In this document: positions 1 to 11,700 of the stretch, one piece after another
Layout: each line of letters begins with the position of its first letter
How positions within the stretch are numbered: position 1 is the first letter of the stretch
NCBI GenBank assembly: GCA_027604005.1
Contig: JADGJT010000183.1
Coordinates: 1-43,376, forward strand
Length of the DNA stretch: 43,376 nt
Direction: 5' to 3'
Source of the DNA: Dinochytrium kinnereticum
Taxonomy: Eukaryota > Chytridiomycota > Chytridiomycetes > Chytridiales > Chytridiaceae
The notes under the pieces: generated by a model
What the model was told of the DNA's origin: nothing
Database searches by the model: none
Seen by the model: the letters and a program-made list of their open reading frames with translations, nothing else
Made by a program: the position numbers and the translations under genes

Positions 1-375
1 CAGTACAATTATTCGTTCTTCCATTTGATTTTTCTTCTTGCCAGCTGTTACTTATCCCAGCTGATCACAAACGTATGTCGCAGCATGATTACCAATGATA
101 TTTTATTAATTACTATATGAAGTGGGATACGGTTACATTTGAGAAAGGAAAAGATACAGCGGTCGTTGGGAAAGGATGGGGTGCAGTTTGGGTTAAAGTT
201 GTTTCAAGGTATAGTATTCTTCGTGGACCACTTGAAATCTAAGCAATCCTTCTCTTCCAGCTGGGTCGTGATACTCCTCTATGGGTAAGAATCAGATCGC
301 TGTGCTCGTTGTATTAATTGCGCTTTTAGGTGGACACTCGTCGCTCCACTCGTTCTTCCCGACAGAGATTGGTAA
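1..375 (+). CDS. SERINC/TMS1 family membrane protein, C-terminal part (cut by window start)
   Basis: SERINC proteins are multi-pass membrane proteins of the endomembrane system and plasma membrane, linked to serine-derived lipids and to phospholipid scrambling. Four exons are visible: 1-72, 123-208, 261-284 and 330-375. Their joined translation has the family's C-terminal hallmarks: a YSFFHLIFLLASCYL membrane segment, then WGAVWVKVVSSW, then a last helix ending WTLVAPLVLPDRDW and a stop at 373-375. Introns are 45-52 nt; the first ends in AAG instead of the usual CAG or TAG. The stop lies 11 bp from the stop of the convergent TAH18 gene. The N-terminal two thirds or more lie outside the window. 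Family membership is secure from the last two helices; which substrate it handles cannot be told. Confidence 0.85.
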
Positions 376-386
376 AAGAAATCTCG

Positions 387-2547
387 TCATGTCCAGCATT
401 CTATTTGGAAACGCCGATGCTTCTCCAAATTCTCAATGTATAAGGATGCTTCATCTTCTCCCATATTTCCCGAAACCCTGCAAGCGGCTTTCAGGGCCTT
501 TTTGATATCCTCGGGGATCCTTTTAGCATTTCTCAATTCTGAAGTCAGCAATTTGCTCGTTGCCAGACGATAACCCACCCAGAAAAATAAACATATGCTC
601 CCTCTTCCATTAGTCGAAAGACCTTTTGCGATTGTGAGTGAATAATATCTTGAATGTAAACTTTGCTCTCCTGATCACGCGAGAACGCTGTGAAGACTGT
701 AAGGCTGCCCTGCTTTGAGTAAGCCTCCCATTCATTTTCAAACAAATAGTCTCCTTTGCTCTTCCGAAACCCAACAAACAAAAAGTTGTCTATGTGAGGG
801 TCAGGCGAGAAAACCGTGGGGCCTACCTTTCGCATTAGTTCGAATACGGTGCTGCAGTAAGCTTCGTATCGGTGCGATTCCTGTCCCTATGAAATTTTTT
901 TAAGGATATTAAGCCATTTAATACTCTCTAACCCGTTGCGATGCAAATCACTGGGGTTGATATCGAGGGCGGTAACGTAAAGGAACCCTTCGATAACCGC
1001 ATTCGCACTTCTCCTCCTTCATTGACACATGATAACCATTTTGAGCACACTCCTGTCCGTGGTACGGCTAGCTTGGTCCTGTATTTCACGATTCCAATGA
1101 CAAGGTCGATCTCTTCTGGATGAACCTTTTCCGAAAGAAATACGATCACAACGCCCATAATCAGTTCTCACTTATAAAAGCCAGCAGAAATCATCTCACC
1201 GATAGAGAGTTAGATATTGAATAGGATCTTGACCGAATTGGTTGAAAGCAGTCCATAAGGTAGTTTACTGGTATTTTAACAGAAGTAAAATCCTGGAGAA
1301 CTTCAAAGCACGTTCGTCTGGGCTTCAGACAATAGTTAAAAAGCTCCTCCTGCAATATTTTGGTAAGAAGTGGATCTGGTGGAAATACTACCTGTCCTAC
1401 AGCGGACGAAAACTCCTTCAATTTATCGGCATGGAGGGGATCTGAGGCGAAATATGATAGTATTTCGAAAAAATATCGTCTAGGGGCCCCAAAAACGTCC
1501 AAATACTCTTCTAGTAAAGTTCTTATGGTGAGGACCTCAGGCAGATAACGAGGAAAAGGTACATCTACCTATTGTTAACGACGCTCCTGAAGTCTTACAT
1601 TACCCTGCCTATTTTGCTTCAAGCGAAAGGGCTTATCTGCTATATCTCTCCATTGAAAATGATCGATAAACTCCTGCACATCTTCTCGAGTATTCTTCGC
1701 GTGAATCACAGCAACGTCGGCGGGTGAAAAGCTGAAAGATGTTAAGTATGTGTCTTTTTAATTCCGCTGCAGACCTCAGAGCACTCCTAGCGCGCAGCCT
1801 CAACAGCCTTATGTCTTGAAAGTGAGACTTAGATGTTATTCTGGTGTTCTCCACAACAGTCATTTGAAGAACGTCTTTAAACTGAGTCGGCACAGGCATC
1901 AAGTCTGGGGCAAAGTCTAAAATAAAAGAAGGGTCGGGAGTGCATCTGAGTCAAGGAAATTCATGGGATCATATGCGAAAATATGCATGAAAAAGGATAT
2001 AGTATGTTGTCTGGAACCAACTCTAATCCAGTAGGTAGGGGAAACGCCAAATCAACAGTGCTCCACAGCAAGCTAATCCAAGGTTCCAGAGTTCCATCCA
2101 ATCCAAGGTAATGCTGGTCATCCCCATCTCCTCGTGGAAGCAATGCCGTTCCCCCCAGTTGCAAAAGCCGTTTGTAGAGCTTTTTAGCTGGAAAGTTGAA
2201 CCTTTTTACGATAGTCAGAGCAAATCATTGAAACTAATCAACTTTGGATAAGATGAGTCGCCAAGCCCGAACAAAGCAAACTTCAGCGAAGATAATGCAT
2301 CCGGAGGGAGGCTCTTTCGCAAAAGGAACTTCCAAAATGCTTTCATGTTGCCTGGTTCCTCCCCCTGCCCAGTTGTGGAGCATACGAAAACAACAAGCTC
2401 TTCGAATGCAAGCTTTTTGCGATCGTAATCATCCATAGACGTGACCTCTACTATAAAATGTCTTCTTCTTGCTTCCCTGGTAATCCGGTGCGCAACATCT
2501 TCGGCGCATCCAGTCTCGCTACCATAGAGAACAAGGAGTCTTCGCAT
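387..2547 (-). CDS. TAH18: NADPH-dependent diflavin oxidoreductase, TAH18/NDOR1 type
   Basis: This enzyme passes electrons from NADPH through FAD and FMN to Dre2/CIAPIN1 at the start of cytosolic iron-sulfur cluster assembly. The true start is the ATG at 2545-2547 (MRRLLVLYGSETGCAEDV), where the flavodoxin FMN loop SETG appears at once. Further along the minus strand come the FSTTGQGE-type loop (CSTTGQGEEPGNM), GLGDSSYPK, a connecting/FAD domain with the RSYSIS flavin motif near 1230, and the NADPH domain (ICIATGTGIAP, joined across an intron near 905-945). The C-terminus ends SLYIENLEKHRRFQIECW-T, matching the family's final YxxExW. At least six short introns interrupt it. It is transcribed divergently from the PPZ gene with only 42 bp between the two ATGs. 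Confidence 0.9.
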
Positions 2548-2589
2548 CGTCAATGGGATTTGTCCAAATCTTGAAATTCGCAGATCAAT

Positions 2590-4234
2590 ATGGGTGGAGC
2601 ACCGTCGAAGGCACGGAAGCGATCGTCAGGCAGCTTCGATGACCACGCAGTAGAAACATCCGGAGACCTTGGAACCTCACCACAGATCTCAAAGGATGAT
2701 AAATCGGACTTAGAGAACTCTGCAGTGCAAGGAGCCATCATCCCCAAGAAGAAGAGTGACAGCAGCACGACAACTCCAAAAACAATCCTCGTGGGGTCAC
2801 CTGCACCTCCTCTGGGCCTTAGTGAAAATCTGCCTTCAAGTCCAACCACCATCCCTGCTGGAAAGGCTGATGACAAGCTGGATGTGGACGATGTGATCGA
2901 AAGATTGTTGCAATCCCGCAACAAAACAACTAAAGCACTTTGCATCAAAAACCATGAAATCCTTTCATTGTGTCATCGAGCAAGGGATGTATTCATGGAA
3001 CAATCAATTCTTCTGGAGCTTAACCCTGCTGTGAACATTGTCGGTGAGAAATGGCTTTGCTTTATAACTCGACTGAATTCTGTGTAAGGCGACATTCATG
3101 GCCAATTCGAAGACCTTTTGCGACTATTCGATAGATGCGGATATCCACCTTCTGCCAACTATCTATTCCTAGGTGGGGTACATAGATTTTCATACTCTGA
3201 CCAATAGGCGATTATGTGGACCGAGGAAAAAACTCGCTAGAAACTATCCTACTGCTTTTTAGCTACAAGATCAAATACCCGGAGGTTTTGTTGGTGGATA
3301 AAGATATTGATATTGATACCAATTAGAACTTTTTTATATTGAGAGGGAACCATGAGTGCGCTTCAGTTAATCGAGGTACCATTGCATCGTGCGCTATTTC
3401 TCCTAATATATCAGTTTATGGATTCTATGACGAGTGTAAACGGAGATGCAATCTTAAAGTTTGGAAAGTGTTTACAGATGTATTCAATGTGCTACCAATA
3501 GCTGCCATCGTTGCTGGTAAGGATTATTCTTTTTGCGTTAATCTAATAAGCAATAGGCAAGGTATTTGAACCAGGAAACTTCCATGGCTTTCTAAGCTTC
3601 TCCTTCAATAGATATTTTGTGTTCACGGAGGATTATCTCCGAGCCTGATAAGGTTGATTTCATTTTAGACTATGCTAAATCCCTTTTCAGTATGGACGAT
3701 ATCCGGGCGATTCAAAGGCCGAGCGACGTGCCTGATTATGGCCTTCTAAACGATCTTCTCTGGTCGGATCCTAGTGAGTACGTTGTTGACTGGGAGGATA
3801 ATGAGCGCGGTGTTAGCTATTGTAGGTTTGGTCTTTAAAATGATTTACTGAGTTATAAAGGCTTTGGCAGAACAGTAGTTAAAGAGTTTCTCGCGAAACA
3901 TGACTTAGACCTGATCGCTCGTGCGCATATGGTCGTCGAAGGGGGTTACGAGTTTTTCGCTGATCGCCAACTAGTAACAATTTTTTCGGCCCCCAACTAC
4001 TGTGGGGAATTCGACAATAAGGGGGGGATAATGACAGTTAACAACGATTTACTTTGTTCATTCGGTGAGATTAAGTTCTTTATTTCCTTTGTGGCAGCCA
4101 CGATGTCAACGACTAATAAGATTGTGTTGTTTTTTCTTTTTTTTACGTCATTAGAAATTTTAGAGCCGCAATACCAGAAACGCGATGGAATGAAAGCGAA
4201 AAGACGACCCTCAACGCCTGCAACAAAGGGTTAG
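2590..4234 (+). CDS. PPZ1: PPZ-type Ser/Thr protein phosphatase (PP1 superfamily)
   Basis: Fungal PPZ phosphatases regulate cation homeostasis and cell integrity. The first 110 or so residues are a Ser/Thr/Pro-rich tail beginning MGGAPSKA, with Gly2 placed for N-myristoylation as in yeast Ppz1. The catalytic core is split by eight or so introns of 35-90 nt and shows the metallophosphatase motifs GDIHGQ, GDYVDRG, RGNHE and HGG (around 3089, 3208, 3350 and 3630). The pieces [24 protein letters not shown] and [13 protein letters not shown] resemble Ppz1 more than canonical PP1. It ends [15 protein letters not shown] followed by a basic tail. Two introns (3044-3088 and 3822-3860) end in AAG, and one (3173-3207) is only 35 nt. 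PPZ enzymes are known from fungi, which helps place the organism. Confidence 0.9.
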
Positions 4235-4269
4235 AACGAGAAGGTTAATTGCTTTTGCAGCTTAAGTTC

Positions 4270-6813
4270 TCACATTTCCTCATATAGCCGAATAGCGTCA
4301 TACATTTGCGCTAATTAAGATCAATGCTGGCTCGTACAACGCTGACTTACCTCCAAGCTGGGAAGCAACCTGAGGGTTCTTAAAAACTATCGCCGATCAG
4401 CCTTCAGTCATGAAATTTGTACTGATACCTGCTATTTTCAGGCAGTCTACTGAAAATCTCGCGTAATAATTCGTGTGTATAGCTCTGTAAAATACAGGTT
4501 AATGGAGAACTAGAGAGAAAATATACCTCCCCATTCCCTAGAGGAATAAAATTATCGAAAATATTTCTTTTTCAGTGTCTTGCAAATATTTTGGTTCAGA
4601 AATACCTCCAAAATGACCAAATCGACTCCTTCAGATTCCATCGCTAACTCATTGCTTACCCGCCGAAGATCTAAATTGTCACAAGGTTTCAATATGACTT
4701 AGATACCTAGGCATGGAGAGGAGCTCCCAGTTCCGACAACCTTAAGCCTTTTCCCTTCCCAATAGTCCTTCAACTTTGCATCCGCCTCAGCTGCCTGCTC
4801 CAATATCCCTTCCAACTCGTAAGCAGTAACGTCATTCACGGATGGACGTGTATTTGCTGCTAGGATAACGGTGCATCCTCTAGATATAAGGTATCTTGCG
4901 AAAGGTATAATGCCTAGAACAACATCCGCGCCGCTGTTGTCAACGAATATGATGGCCTTCTTGTAGGCCTTTTTCTTAAACTTGTTTTTCAATGTGTCAA
5001 GATGGTCAAATTTCTGAGGATGCCGCACTTTCAGTTTAGCCGTCCTAAAATCAAGCTCCCCACTCCTCAGCAGTTCAAGGACTGAAGTAGAGCCCCAGTC
5101 GTACATGTTTCCAGCCAAGATGTTATCGGTCAGATACTCAAGAATATCCTCATCTGCGACAGCGTCGCAGTCGCTCAATAGTTTTGGGAGAATAGACAAT
5201 GCAGTGGCATTTTCAGCCTTTTTGACACCCTCGAAAATGTCGACAAAGCCCATCTCTCTCAAACATTGCTCACGAAGATTCAAAAGACTTCGAACAGACA
5301 GAGGGCCGTAAGCATTAGGCTCCTTCCGAAGGCGCTGAAGATGATCTCGATACATATTCTCAAAAGAAGATGCTCTTGTTTTGGATGACTCTGAACTTCC
5401 TTGCCACTCAATCACCATCTCAACAAGATCATGAAGATTTTTGCCCAGCAAGTCGATCCAATAGTGCTGTACCGTAGGCTCGCTGAGATCCAAGGTATCG
5501 GGGTGATATGTAGTCATGTCTAAAATCGTTGGAAAAGGTGTAGAGCTCGTAACAAACGTCTCTAATGCCCCTACACCAAGAGGAGATGACCCTGAGATCA
5601 TCTGAACTTGGCTGAAATTCTCGGTAAACGATCCCAGCCTTTTTCGAGATGTGTGGCGTAAAAAGGCTCCAAGTGCACCAAGATAGCCTTCATGACGCAA
5701 AAATAGAGCCTTCATCTTCCCTTTCGACCAAAAGTTGATGGCATAATTAAGAGTATTCATGGTAATTGGATGACCGCGAATAAAGAAACCACTGAAGTAT
5801 ATCCTCTGAATCCCGTGACTTTGCGCGTTTAAGTATGCAATTTGGCCAATATTGTTACTGACAAGGTAGAGAAGAGAACGAGATATATCTTCCTCCTTGA
5901 GTTTAGACCGTTCCGATTGGGGAAGCTTGAACACTTTTCCGAAGGAAGATGCGATTGTTGATGCCTTTAAGCCAATCTTTGGGTAATCGCCACCGTAGAT
6001 ATCACCAACAAGCATATCAACGTTTTTGTTGTCTCCTACTTTCGACAGCTCCAACATTTCATCGTAAGAATTAGCCGAAGTAAGCAATGACAATAGGCCC
6101 CAGAGTGTTCCACCGCCAAGAGAGGTTCCACTGATTCGTTCGTATGTCTCGTCACTTGTTACTTTTAATATGCTAACTCCGGATCCAATGTTCACGAGAA
6201 GATAGGGAAATATCTCTCCTGGCATCGATTCGAATGCCAGAGGATCATTGCGCCGTTCATCATATGTGAAGACCTCATCTTAAGCCTCATAAATACATTG
6301 ACATTTCTTTGACTCTATTAAAACGTTACCTGGGATCTCTCGGTTTAAGAAGTTAAGACCGGTTATCAAGCATTCCATTTCATCTTCTTTATGAACGGAT
6401 ACTCCCAACTGCTCCTTAAAAAGGTCATAGTATTTGTGGGCTCCTCCACCAGTTGCTTTGATCATTCTTTTTGCTTTTGGTATATGGGAGCTTCCGTCTT
6501 CCAAGACACCACGGATGAAGGATACACATTCATCGATTTTCTGCGTTTCAAATTTAACAAAGTTCAATCGACCTCCAGGAGCATTCTCCGTCTTCGAGAA
6601 CCAGACGACCTTCGCCAGACTGCCTCCCTTTTGGCTAGTTAGATGGGGGTCATGTATTTATCACTAACTATATCGACAGCGATCTGGGTGACATCTTCTT
6701 CCTGATGTGGAAACACTATGTCCCTAAGCTCCTTAAGCAAGCAGCATAATGCATTGGAATTACTACCTTGTCTCATTCTCGTTGATTGCGGCATTCAAAG
6801 TGTTCAAAATCAT
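4270..6813 (-). CDS. Pantothenate kinase fused to DUF89 phosphatase (PANK4-like architecture)
   Basis: The N-terminal half is a type II pantothenate kinase (first step of coenzyme A synthesis). The C-terminal half is a DUF89/ARMT1-type metal phosphatase; in PANK4 this acts on 4'-phosphopantetheine and its damaged forms. The start is the ATG at 6811-6813; introns then yield AVDIGGSLAKVVWFSK. Kinase motifs follow: ATGGGAHKYY, DEMECLITGLNFL, VNIGSGVSIL, ERISGTSLGGGT and FFIRGHPITM. The DUF89 part has FVDNSGADVVLG and ANTRPSVNDVT (metal-binding Asp/Asn), then across three small introns EGMGRAIHTNYYARF, ending LGAQMYDAIRLYEEM at the TGA 4270-4272. Unlike vertebrate PANK4, the catalytic Glu (codon near 6380) and Arg (near 6137) are retained. 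The stop lies 35 bp from the convergent PPZ stop. Confidence 0.9.
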
Positions 6814-6834
6814 TTTTGGGTCGGACACTGAGCA

Positions 6835-8408
6835 ATGCAGGGTGACAAGCTGAATGCTATGACCTTTACACAATCTCGGGGAGACTGGCGACGCCTATCA
6901 GAGCTAAGGGCAAAGGAGATAAGAGAGTTTCTTCTTCTCGAGGATCTCTGCAAAAATGCATCAAGCAGTTCTCGTTCAAGTGAGTTAGTTGATGCCTATT
7001 GGCTTCTGATACTTCCAGCATTCGAGTCAAAAGCAGCAATTCGCTCCATGGTAGGAATCGATTGATTAACTGGATGTTGATGAAAAGAAGTCGCCCGAAA
7101 TAAACTTTAGCCGCTCAAGCGAGGTTAGCCAGAAAGGTGTCCAAACGGACATTCTCGAACCCCCAGAATTAGGAAATGAATTTAGAATCCCAGTAAGACT
7201 CTGCAATTTAAATAGTATTAACGTAGAAAGGAGCTCGAGCATCAACTTCGTGAGCTTCAGATTGCAAAAGCCTCCTGGGCTTTGAAAGAGCAAAGGCTTC
7301 TCAGCTCGCTTGATCAATACAGGGTAATTTCTGCATGACTGATAGTGAGAGTTTTAAAAACTTATAGATCGAAATGCAGTCTCATAATGAGGTTTGCGAG
7401 AAGTTGAAGCGCGTTGAGAGCGAATTGAAGCAGTTAAGGCGAGACAATTTAATTGCAGAGAAAAACAAAAAGGCATCGGATTTGTTGCCATCGAAGCGGT
7501 TAGTTACCTCTATTTTCGTGGTCTTATTTTTAGTGAGAGAGCAGAAATTGATATTCTTCGAAAAAAATTACTTGACGTATCTACTGAGCAAAAGGATGCC
7601 GACTTCCGGCATTCCCTGACAGTAGACAGGCTGAACAAAAGAAATGAGATGTTGAGAGTCGAAAACGAGGAACTTAAGGAAGAAGTTAAACTACTGGAGC
7701 GTGAAAGGGTCGCCAACATATCTCACTCAAATCTATCTATGGTTTGCCCTAGTTAAAGATTATCTTAACGAAGATCAAAGGTAGAGAGTGAAAAAAAGAT
7801 AAGCAAAGCCGATAGTGAGGAAAACTCAACCCAAAGGGCGCTTGATGATTTTCAACTTCGTGTTGGGCTTGGGAAAGAAGTTGTGGTAGATGTGAGTGAG
7901 AGTAGTGGGGCTGCTTCTAACCAGCTGTAATATTAGGAGCATTATATTACGAAGACTAAATGCATGCGGACATTGGCAAGTGGCTGCAAGCTTTGGTGGT
8001 ACTTGAATGGCTCTTTCAAAAAGATTGACATATCTGGGAACATGTGCATGTATTATCCGAATGGGGATTTTCTTCAGGTAGAAGAATTTGCTAAAGAGTT
8101 TATTGACTTACAAAGTAAGCTTTTGAAAGACGGAACCTCACTTTATTGGTACGAGCTCCACAAAACTCTTCAAACGACTAGCTCGGATGGCATTCAGACT
8201 ACCTTATTCAAAAATGGCCAAGTCGAGAGAAGGTATCCCTCGGGAGGTCACGAAGTCTTTTTCCCCAACGGTACTATTCAAGTTATGCAAGCTGACGGCG
8301 AGGTTTGGTGGTTAATATATTCATATTGACAATACTATCCAGGAAGAACCATTCCTATCAGACAGCAGATTCCGTGGAGATCGCGTGATGTTAGAAACAG
8401 GAAATTGA
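6835..8408 (+). CDS. CPAP/SAS-4-like centriolar protein with TCP10 C-terminal (G-box) domain
   Basis: CPAP/SAS-4 proteins control centriole and basal-body assembly. About eight short exons code first for a charged segment (MQGDKLNAMTF onward), then a long coiled coil (EMQSHNEVCEKLKRVESEL, RNEMLRVENEELKEEVKLL, about 7200-7900). The C-terminus (7964-8330) is a run of NG/DG-containing beta repeats: YPNGDFLQ, KDGTSLYWYE, SSDGIQTTLFKNGQVERRYP, FFPNGTIQVMQADGE. This is the TCP10_C/G-box pattern used to bind STIL/Ana2. An optional last intron (8305-8341) puts the stop at 8406-8408; without it the stop is at 8329. The protein, about 420 residues, is shorter than metazoan CPAP, and I did not see the tubulin-binding PN2-3 motif. 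Only 21 bp separate its ATG from the divergent PANK ATG. Confidence 0.7.
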
Positions 8409-8429
8409 AGATGTAACTTGAGACCGCCA

Positions 8430-10493
8430 TTACTTTCTGACGTTACTAGCCACTTCAAGAGCATTCGAAATATTCTGCAAAAGCTAGAAGAAGTTAGTAC
8501 TTCTAAGGCTTCAATGCCAAACCGCCATGGCCTTTCTTTTTTCTACCCCATCCTGAAATTGAGTTCTACAAACTTCATCGATGGAGGATCTGCATCGTCG
8601 TATACCCTCAATCAACTTTAAAAGTCGACTGTCAGTTCCACCGCTCTTGCCAGACGAAGTCAATGACCAGAAATATCGAAGTAATTCACAGGCGGTGCGG
8701 TGAAGGCTTTGGATACCCTCAGGCATAATTTCGTGAGAATCTTAATTAAAATAAATTTAATATACATACGAACTTACACTACAATAATTACCTCTCATAA
8801 ATTTACCATTATTTCTTGCAGCTACTCCTGGTAGCTTCGCTGACGATTCGGATCTAATTTCATCATGTCTAACCTATTGCGATCAGTTCAAAGACCGTTA
8901 AGATATGGACATACCTCTGATAATCGATGATTCCAAGAATGTATCAAATTTGAAAACTTAAAAAGCAACTAAAATAAAATAAGTTATAGAACAAAAATGA
9001 AAAGAATCTAGACCTGGTCGGGACGTTCATTAGTCAGTTTTGAGCTATCCTCTTCAGAAAATGAATGGCTTTCGAAATATTTGAAAGGATCTTTAATCTC
9101 AATCACTTTTTCGTCGGGGGGTGTCTCTGTTGACAAATCGTCTAACGCGATATCCTAATTCAGCAATTGAGTTAAAAGATATGCAATGTCTCATGGCTTA
9201 CCGAATCATAGGTTTTGTAATCTGTTTTGGCAATCCTTAAATCAATCAGTCTATAGTTTTTCTGTATCATACTTTGAAGATTTCAGAACAACCTCAGAAT
9301 GACGATTAAATCTTCGGATTAACGGCAAAGATGATCGGACGCCACCAGGTTTCATTGTGGAGTCAGGCATATTTCCGTAATCCTTTGATGAGTTAGAATC
9401 ATAAAAATTACAATACGAACCGCAAAATGGTCTTCTGCAGTAGTGCTCAGGTCCAATAATGCATTATCAGTGCTTTTCTTTGGCCTTTTCGGGATCGGCA
9501 GAGCGTCTTTCGGTATTTAGAGCAACCCAAACAAGAGGCAGTGAAAAGGCAAAGAAATGGGAGAACAGGGAGGAGTATACCATCTTCATCTTCCACTAAA
9601 TAGTTTTTAAAGATGTCGTCTACTTCTAGATTTTGACCTGGGAGACGTGTCTTGTGAAAATACTTGGATGCAATGAATTTTGTCCAAAAGTCCGTCTCAG
9701 ACAGCTTAATGATTAGCATTCGCTCTAAATTCTTTTGAAACCTTTGCTGGCACGTTTTCATTATATGCCTTTTGTACTTAACGGATAAGTAAAAGAAAAA
9801 TTCAATAATTACCAGAGGGATACTGAATAAAAATGGAATGAATAATCTCAGGTGTCAGCGTATATTTGAGATCGCTGCCTTCGGAAACAGATGGCTTTAC
9901 ATCAGCCAGAGATGCGGAGGACGTTCCTTTCTTTTGAGATATATTGAATGCCTGCGTCACCAATAAATGCTTAAATCATTAATAAATGGTACTTTTCTTG
10001 CTCTATACTTTACGGTTCAACCAAAACTCCTCCTCTCCAATTATACCAGACATCACTAATTCCTTGTGAAGCCGAGCCAGCTCCTTATCTTTGGAAAGAA
10101 GACTTTGTCTTATTTGGATATCCTGCGAAGTGATGGCCGACCCTCCGGTCACATCGTTGGCAGCATTTGCTACCCTGTTCTTGCTGATCTCAACACTCAG
10201 AGTCTCCTTCACGCGCTCTCGATCTTTGACAGCATCTTTTCCAGTAAATTGGAAGTTGTAATTGGTCTCGGGCTGGGTGCCTTGGCCCCACTGGGTGATC
10301 TTCAAAAGAACCTTTGCTGTGCTCACATTCACGGATTGGGCTAAGATGCTTAAACAGGGGTCAGGAGCATAGCCAAACTTTTGATAGAATTAAATGGGAT
10401 CGATAGTGCAGTGGAAAGTTTATTGTCTTGCCAAAGAACCTCATGCGATGAGAGCTGGAGGTTGCCTTCGATTTTTCGAAATAGAACCTTCAT
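8430..10493 (-). CDS. TFB1: TFIIH core subunit p62/TFB1 (GTF2H1)
   Basis: This is a structural subunit of TFIIH, acting in RNA polymerase II initiation and nucleotide excision repair. The start is the ATG at 10491-10493 (MKVLFRKIEGNLQLSSHEV), the PH-like domain. An exon at 10003-10344 gives the end of that domain and the linker (NYNFQFTGKDAVKDRERVKE), then QDIQIRQSLLSKDKELARLH and KELVMSGIIGEEEFW, the BSD-domain signature of the family. The exon at 9447-9761 has LSETDFWTKFIASKYFHKTR, the second BSD-like motif. The last part, 8511-8726, has the C-terminal LRYFWSL motif seen in human p62 as LHHFWS. Removal of a final intron near 8470-8520 gives a stop at 8430-8432, 21 bp from the SAS-4-like stop. 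Exons between 8727 and 9446 are small and not all resolved. Confidence 0.85.
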
Positions 10494-10569
10494 TTTTTTG
10501 TTTGTCGGTACTGTAATTAGTACCAAATAACAGCTTTGCCCAGTGTTTCAATTCTGAGCGATACGCTAC

Positions 10570-11610
10570 ATGATCCGACTGCCGCTTCTAGCAAAATGCA
10601 TACCGCATCAGCCAGGATGGATCAAGAGAAGTGGCATCGGGCTTAACAAAATTATGCAGCTGCCGACACATAATATGATCCCGCAAAGAAAATGTCTCCT
10701 CTCCACCGAATCCGAAAAGACACCTCTACCATCACAACCACCTCTACGTTGGCGCCAGGCTCCAGAATTCTCCATGGGTGTCTTTCAGGAGCTCTCGAAG
10801 GCAAAGCTCTCCGCCCTGGTTGTTTTAACGACGATGGCTGGGTATGCCATGGCACCAGGTGCTACCAATCTTGCAACTCTGTTATGGACGACTGTTGGAA
10901 CAGGCCTCTGCGTGAGCTCTGCGAATACGATCAATCAATGGATGGAAATGCCTTATGATGCACAAATGTCGAGAACAAGAAATAGACCGCTGGTTCGACA
11001 TGCGATTGGCCCCTTCCGCGCATTCTCTGTGGGTGTATTCTCTGGCATCACAGGAGTCATGACCTTGGGGTATTTTGTCAACCCTCTAGTTGCTGCTTTA
11101 GGAGGGTTGAATATTCTTCTTTACACATGCGTTTATACCCCAATGAAGAGATCTTCGATTGCCAACACTTGGGCTGGGGCTGTAGTTGGTGCAATTCCGC
11201 CGATGATGGGTTGGGCTGCTTGCACTGGATCGTTAGATTTGGGAGCGTGGATTCTCGGCGCAATACTTTATTCCTGGCAGTTCCCACATTTCAATTCGTT
11301 AAGCTGGAACCTTCGGGCCGATTATTCAAAAGCTGGTTACTATATGATGTCAGTGACAGACCCAGCACTGAATGCACGCGTCTCCTTGCGACATGCCCTT
11401 CTCCTATTTCCCATTTGCATGCTTGCCCCGTACTTTGGGATCACATCATGGATATTCGCTCTCGATTCATCTTTGATCAATGCTGTTATGGCGTTCGGCG
11501 CCTTAAGGTTTTGGCGCAACCCTAATGACAAGTCTGCCCGCGAGCTATTCTTCTCGAGTTTGATACATCTGCCTATCTTGTTGGCCCTTCTTATGCTGCA
11601 TAAGCTCTAG
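10570..11610 (+). CDS. COX10: Protoheme IX farnesyltransferase, mitochondrial
   Basis: COX10 converts heme B to heme O, the first step of heme A synthesis for cytochrome c oxidase, in the inner mitochondrial membrane. This is an uninterrupted 346-residue ORF, rare in this intron-rich window. The first 60 or so residues are basic and hydroxylated, as expected for a mitochondrial targeting peptide. The UbiA prenyltransferase core follows: SANTINQWMEMPYDAQMSRT then RNRPLV (the Asp-containing diphosphate-binding loop), YTPMKRSSIANTWAGAVVGA then IPPMMGW, and YSWQFPHFNSLSW. About eight hydrophobic segments are visible. Its presence indicates an aerobic electron transport chain. It starts 76 bp from the divergent TFB1 start and has an AATAAA about 90 bp after the stop. 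Confidence 0.95.
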   Translation: MIRLPLLAKCIPHQPGWIKRSGIGLNKIMQLPTHNMIPQRKCLLSTESEKTPLPSQPPLRWRQAPEFSMGVFQELSKAKLSALVVLTTMAGYAMAPGATNLATLLWTTVGTGLCVSSANTINQWMEMPYDAQMSRTRNRPLVRHAIGPFRAFSVGVFSGITGVMTLGYFVNPLVAALGGLNILLYTCVYTPMKRSSIANTWAGAVVGAIPPMMGWAACTGSLDLGAWILGAILYSWQFPHFNSLSWNLRADYSKAGYYMMSVTDPALNARVSLRHALLLFPICMLAPYFGITSWIFALDSSLINAVMAFGALRFWRNPNDKSARELFFSSLIHLPILLALLMLHKL

Positions 11611-11700
11611 AATACACACCGTTTTTGCAGTCTATTGAGTCGTTGCAGCAAGTCAATCATTGCATTTACAAACCCTATCGTCTTATGGTTGCATCAAAAA

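Noticed and set aside
281..505. Plus-strand ORF of 74 residues with a hydrophobic start
   Set aside because: Its first part is the intron and last exon of the SERINC gene read in the wrong frame, and the rest is antisense to TAH18.
2550..2948. Minus-strand 132-residue ORF
   Set aside because: Antisense of the PPZ N-terminal tail; upstream of the real TAH18 ATG at 2547 and without any family feature.
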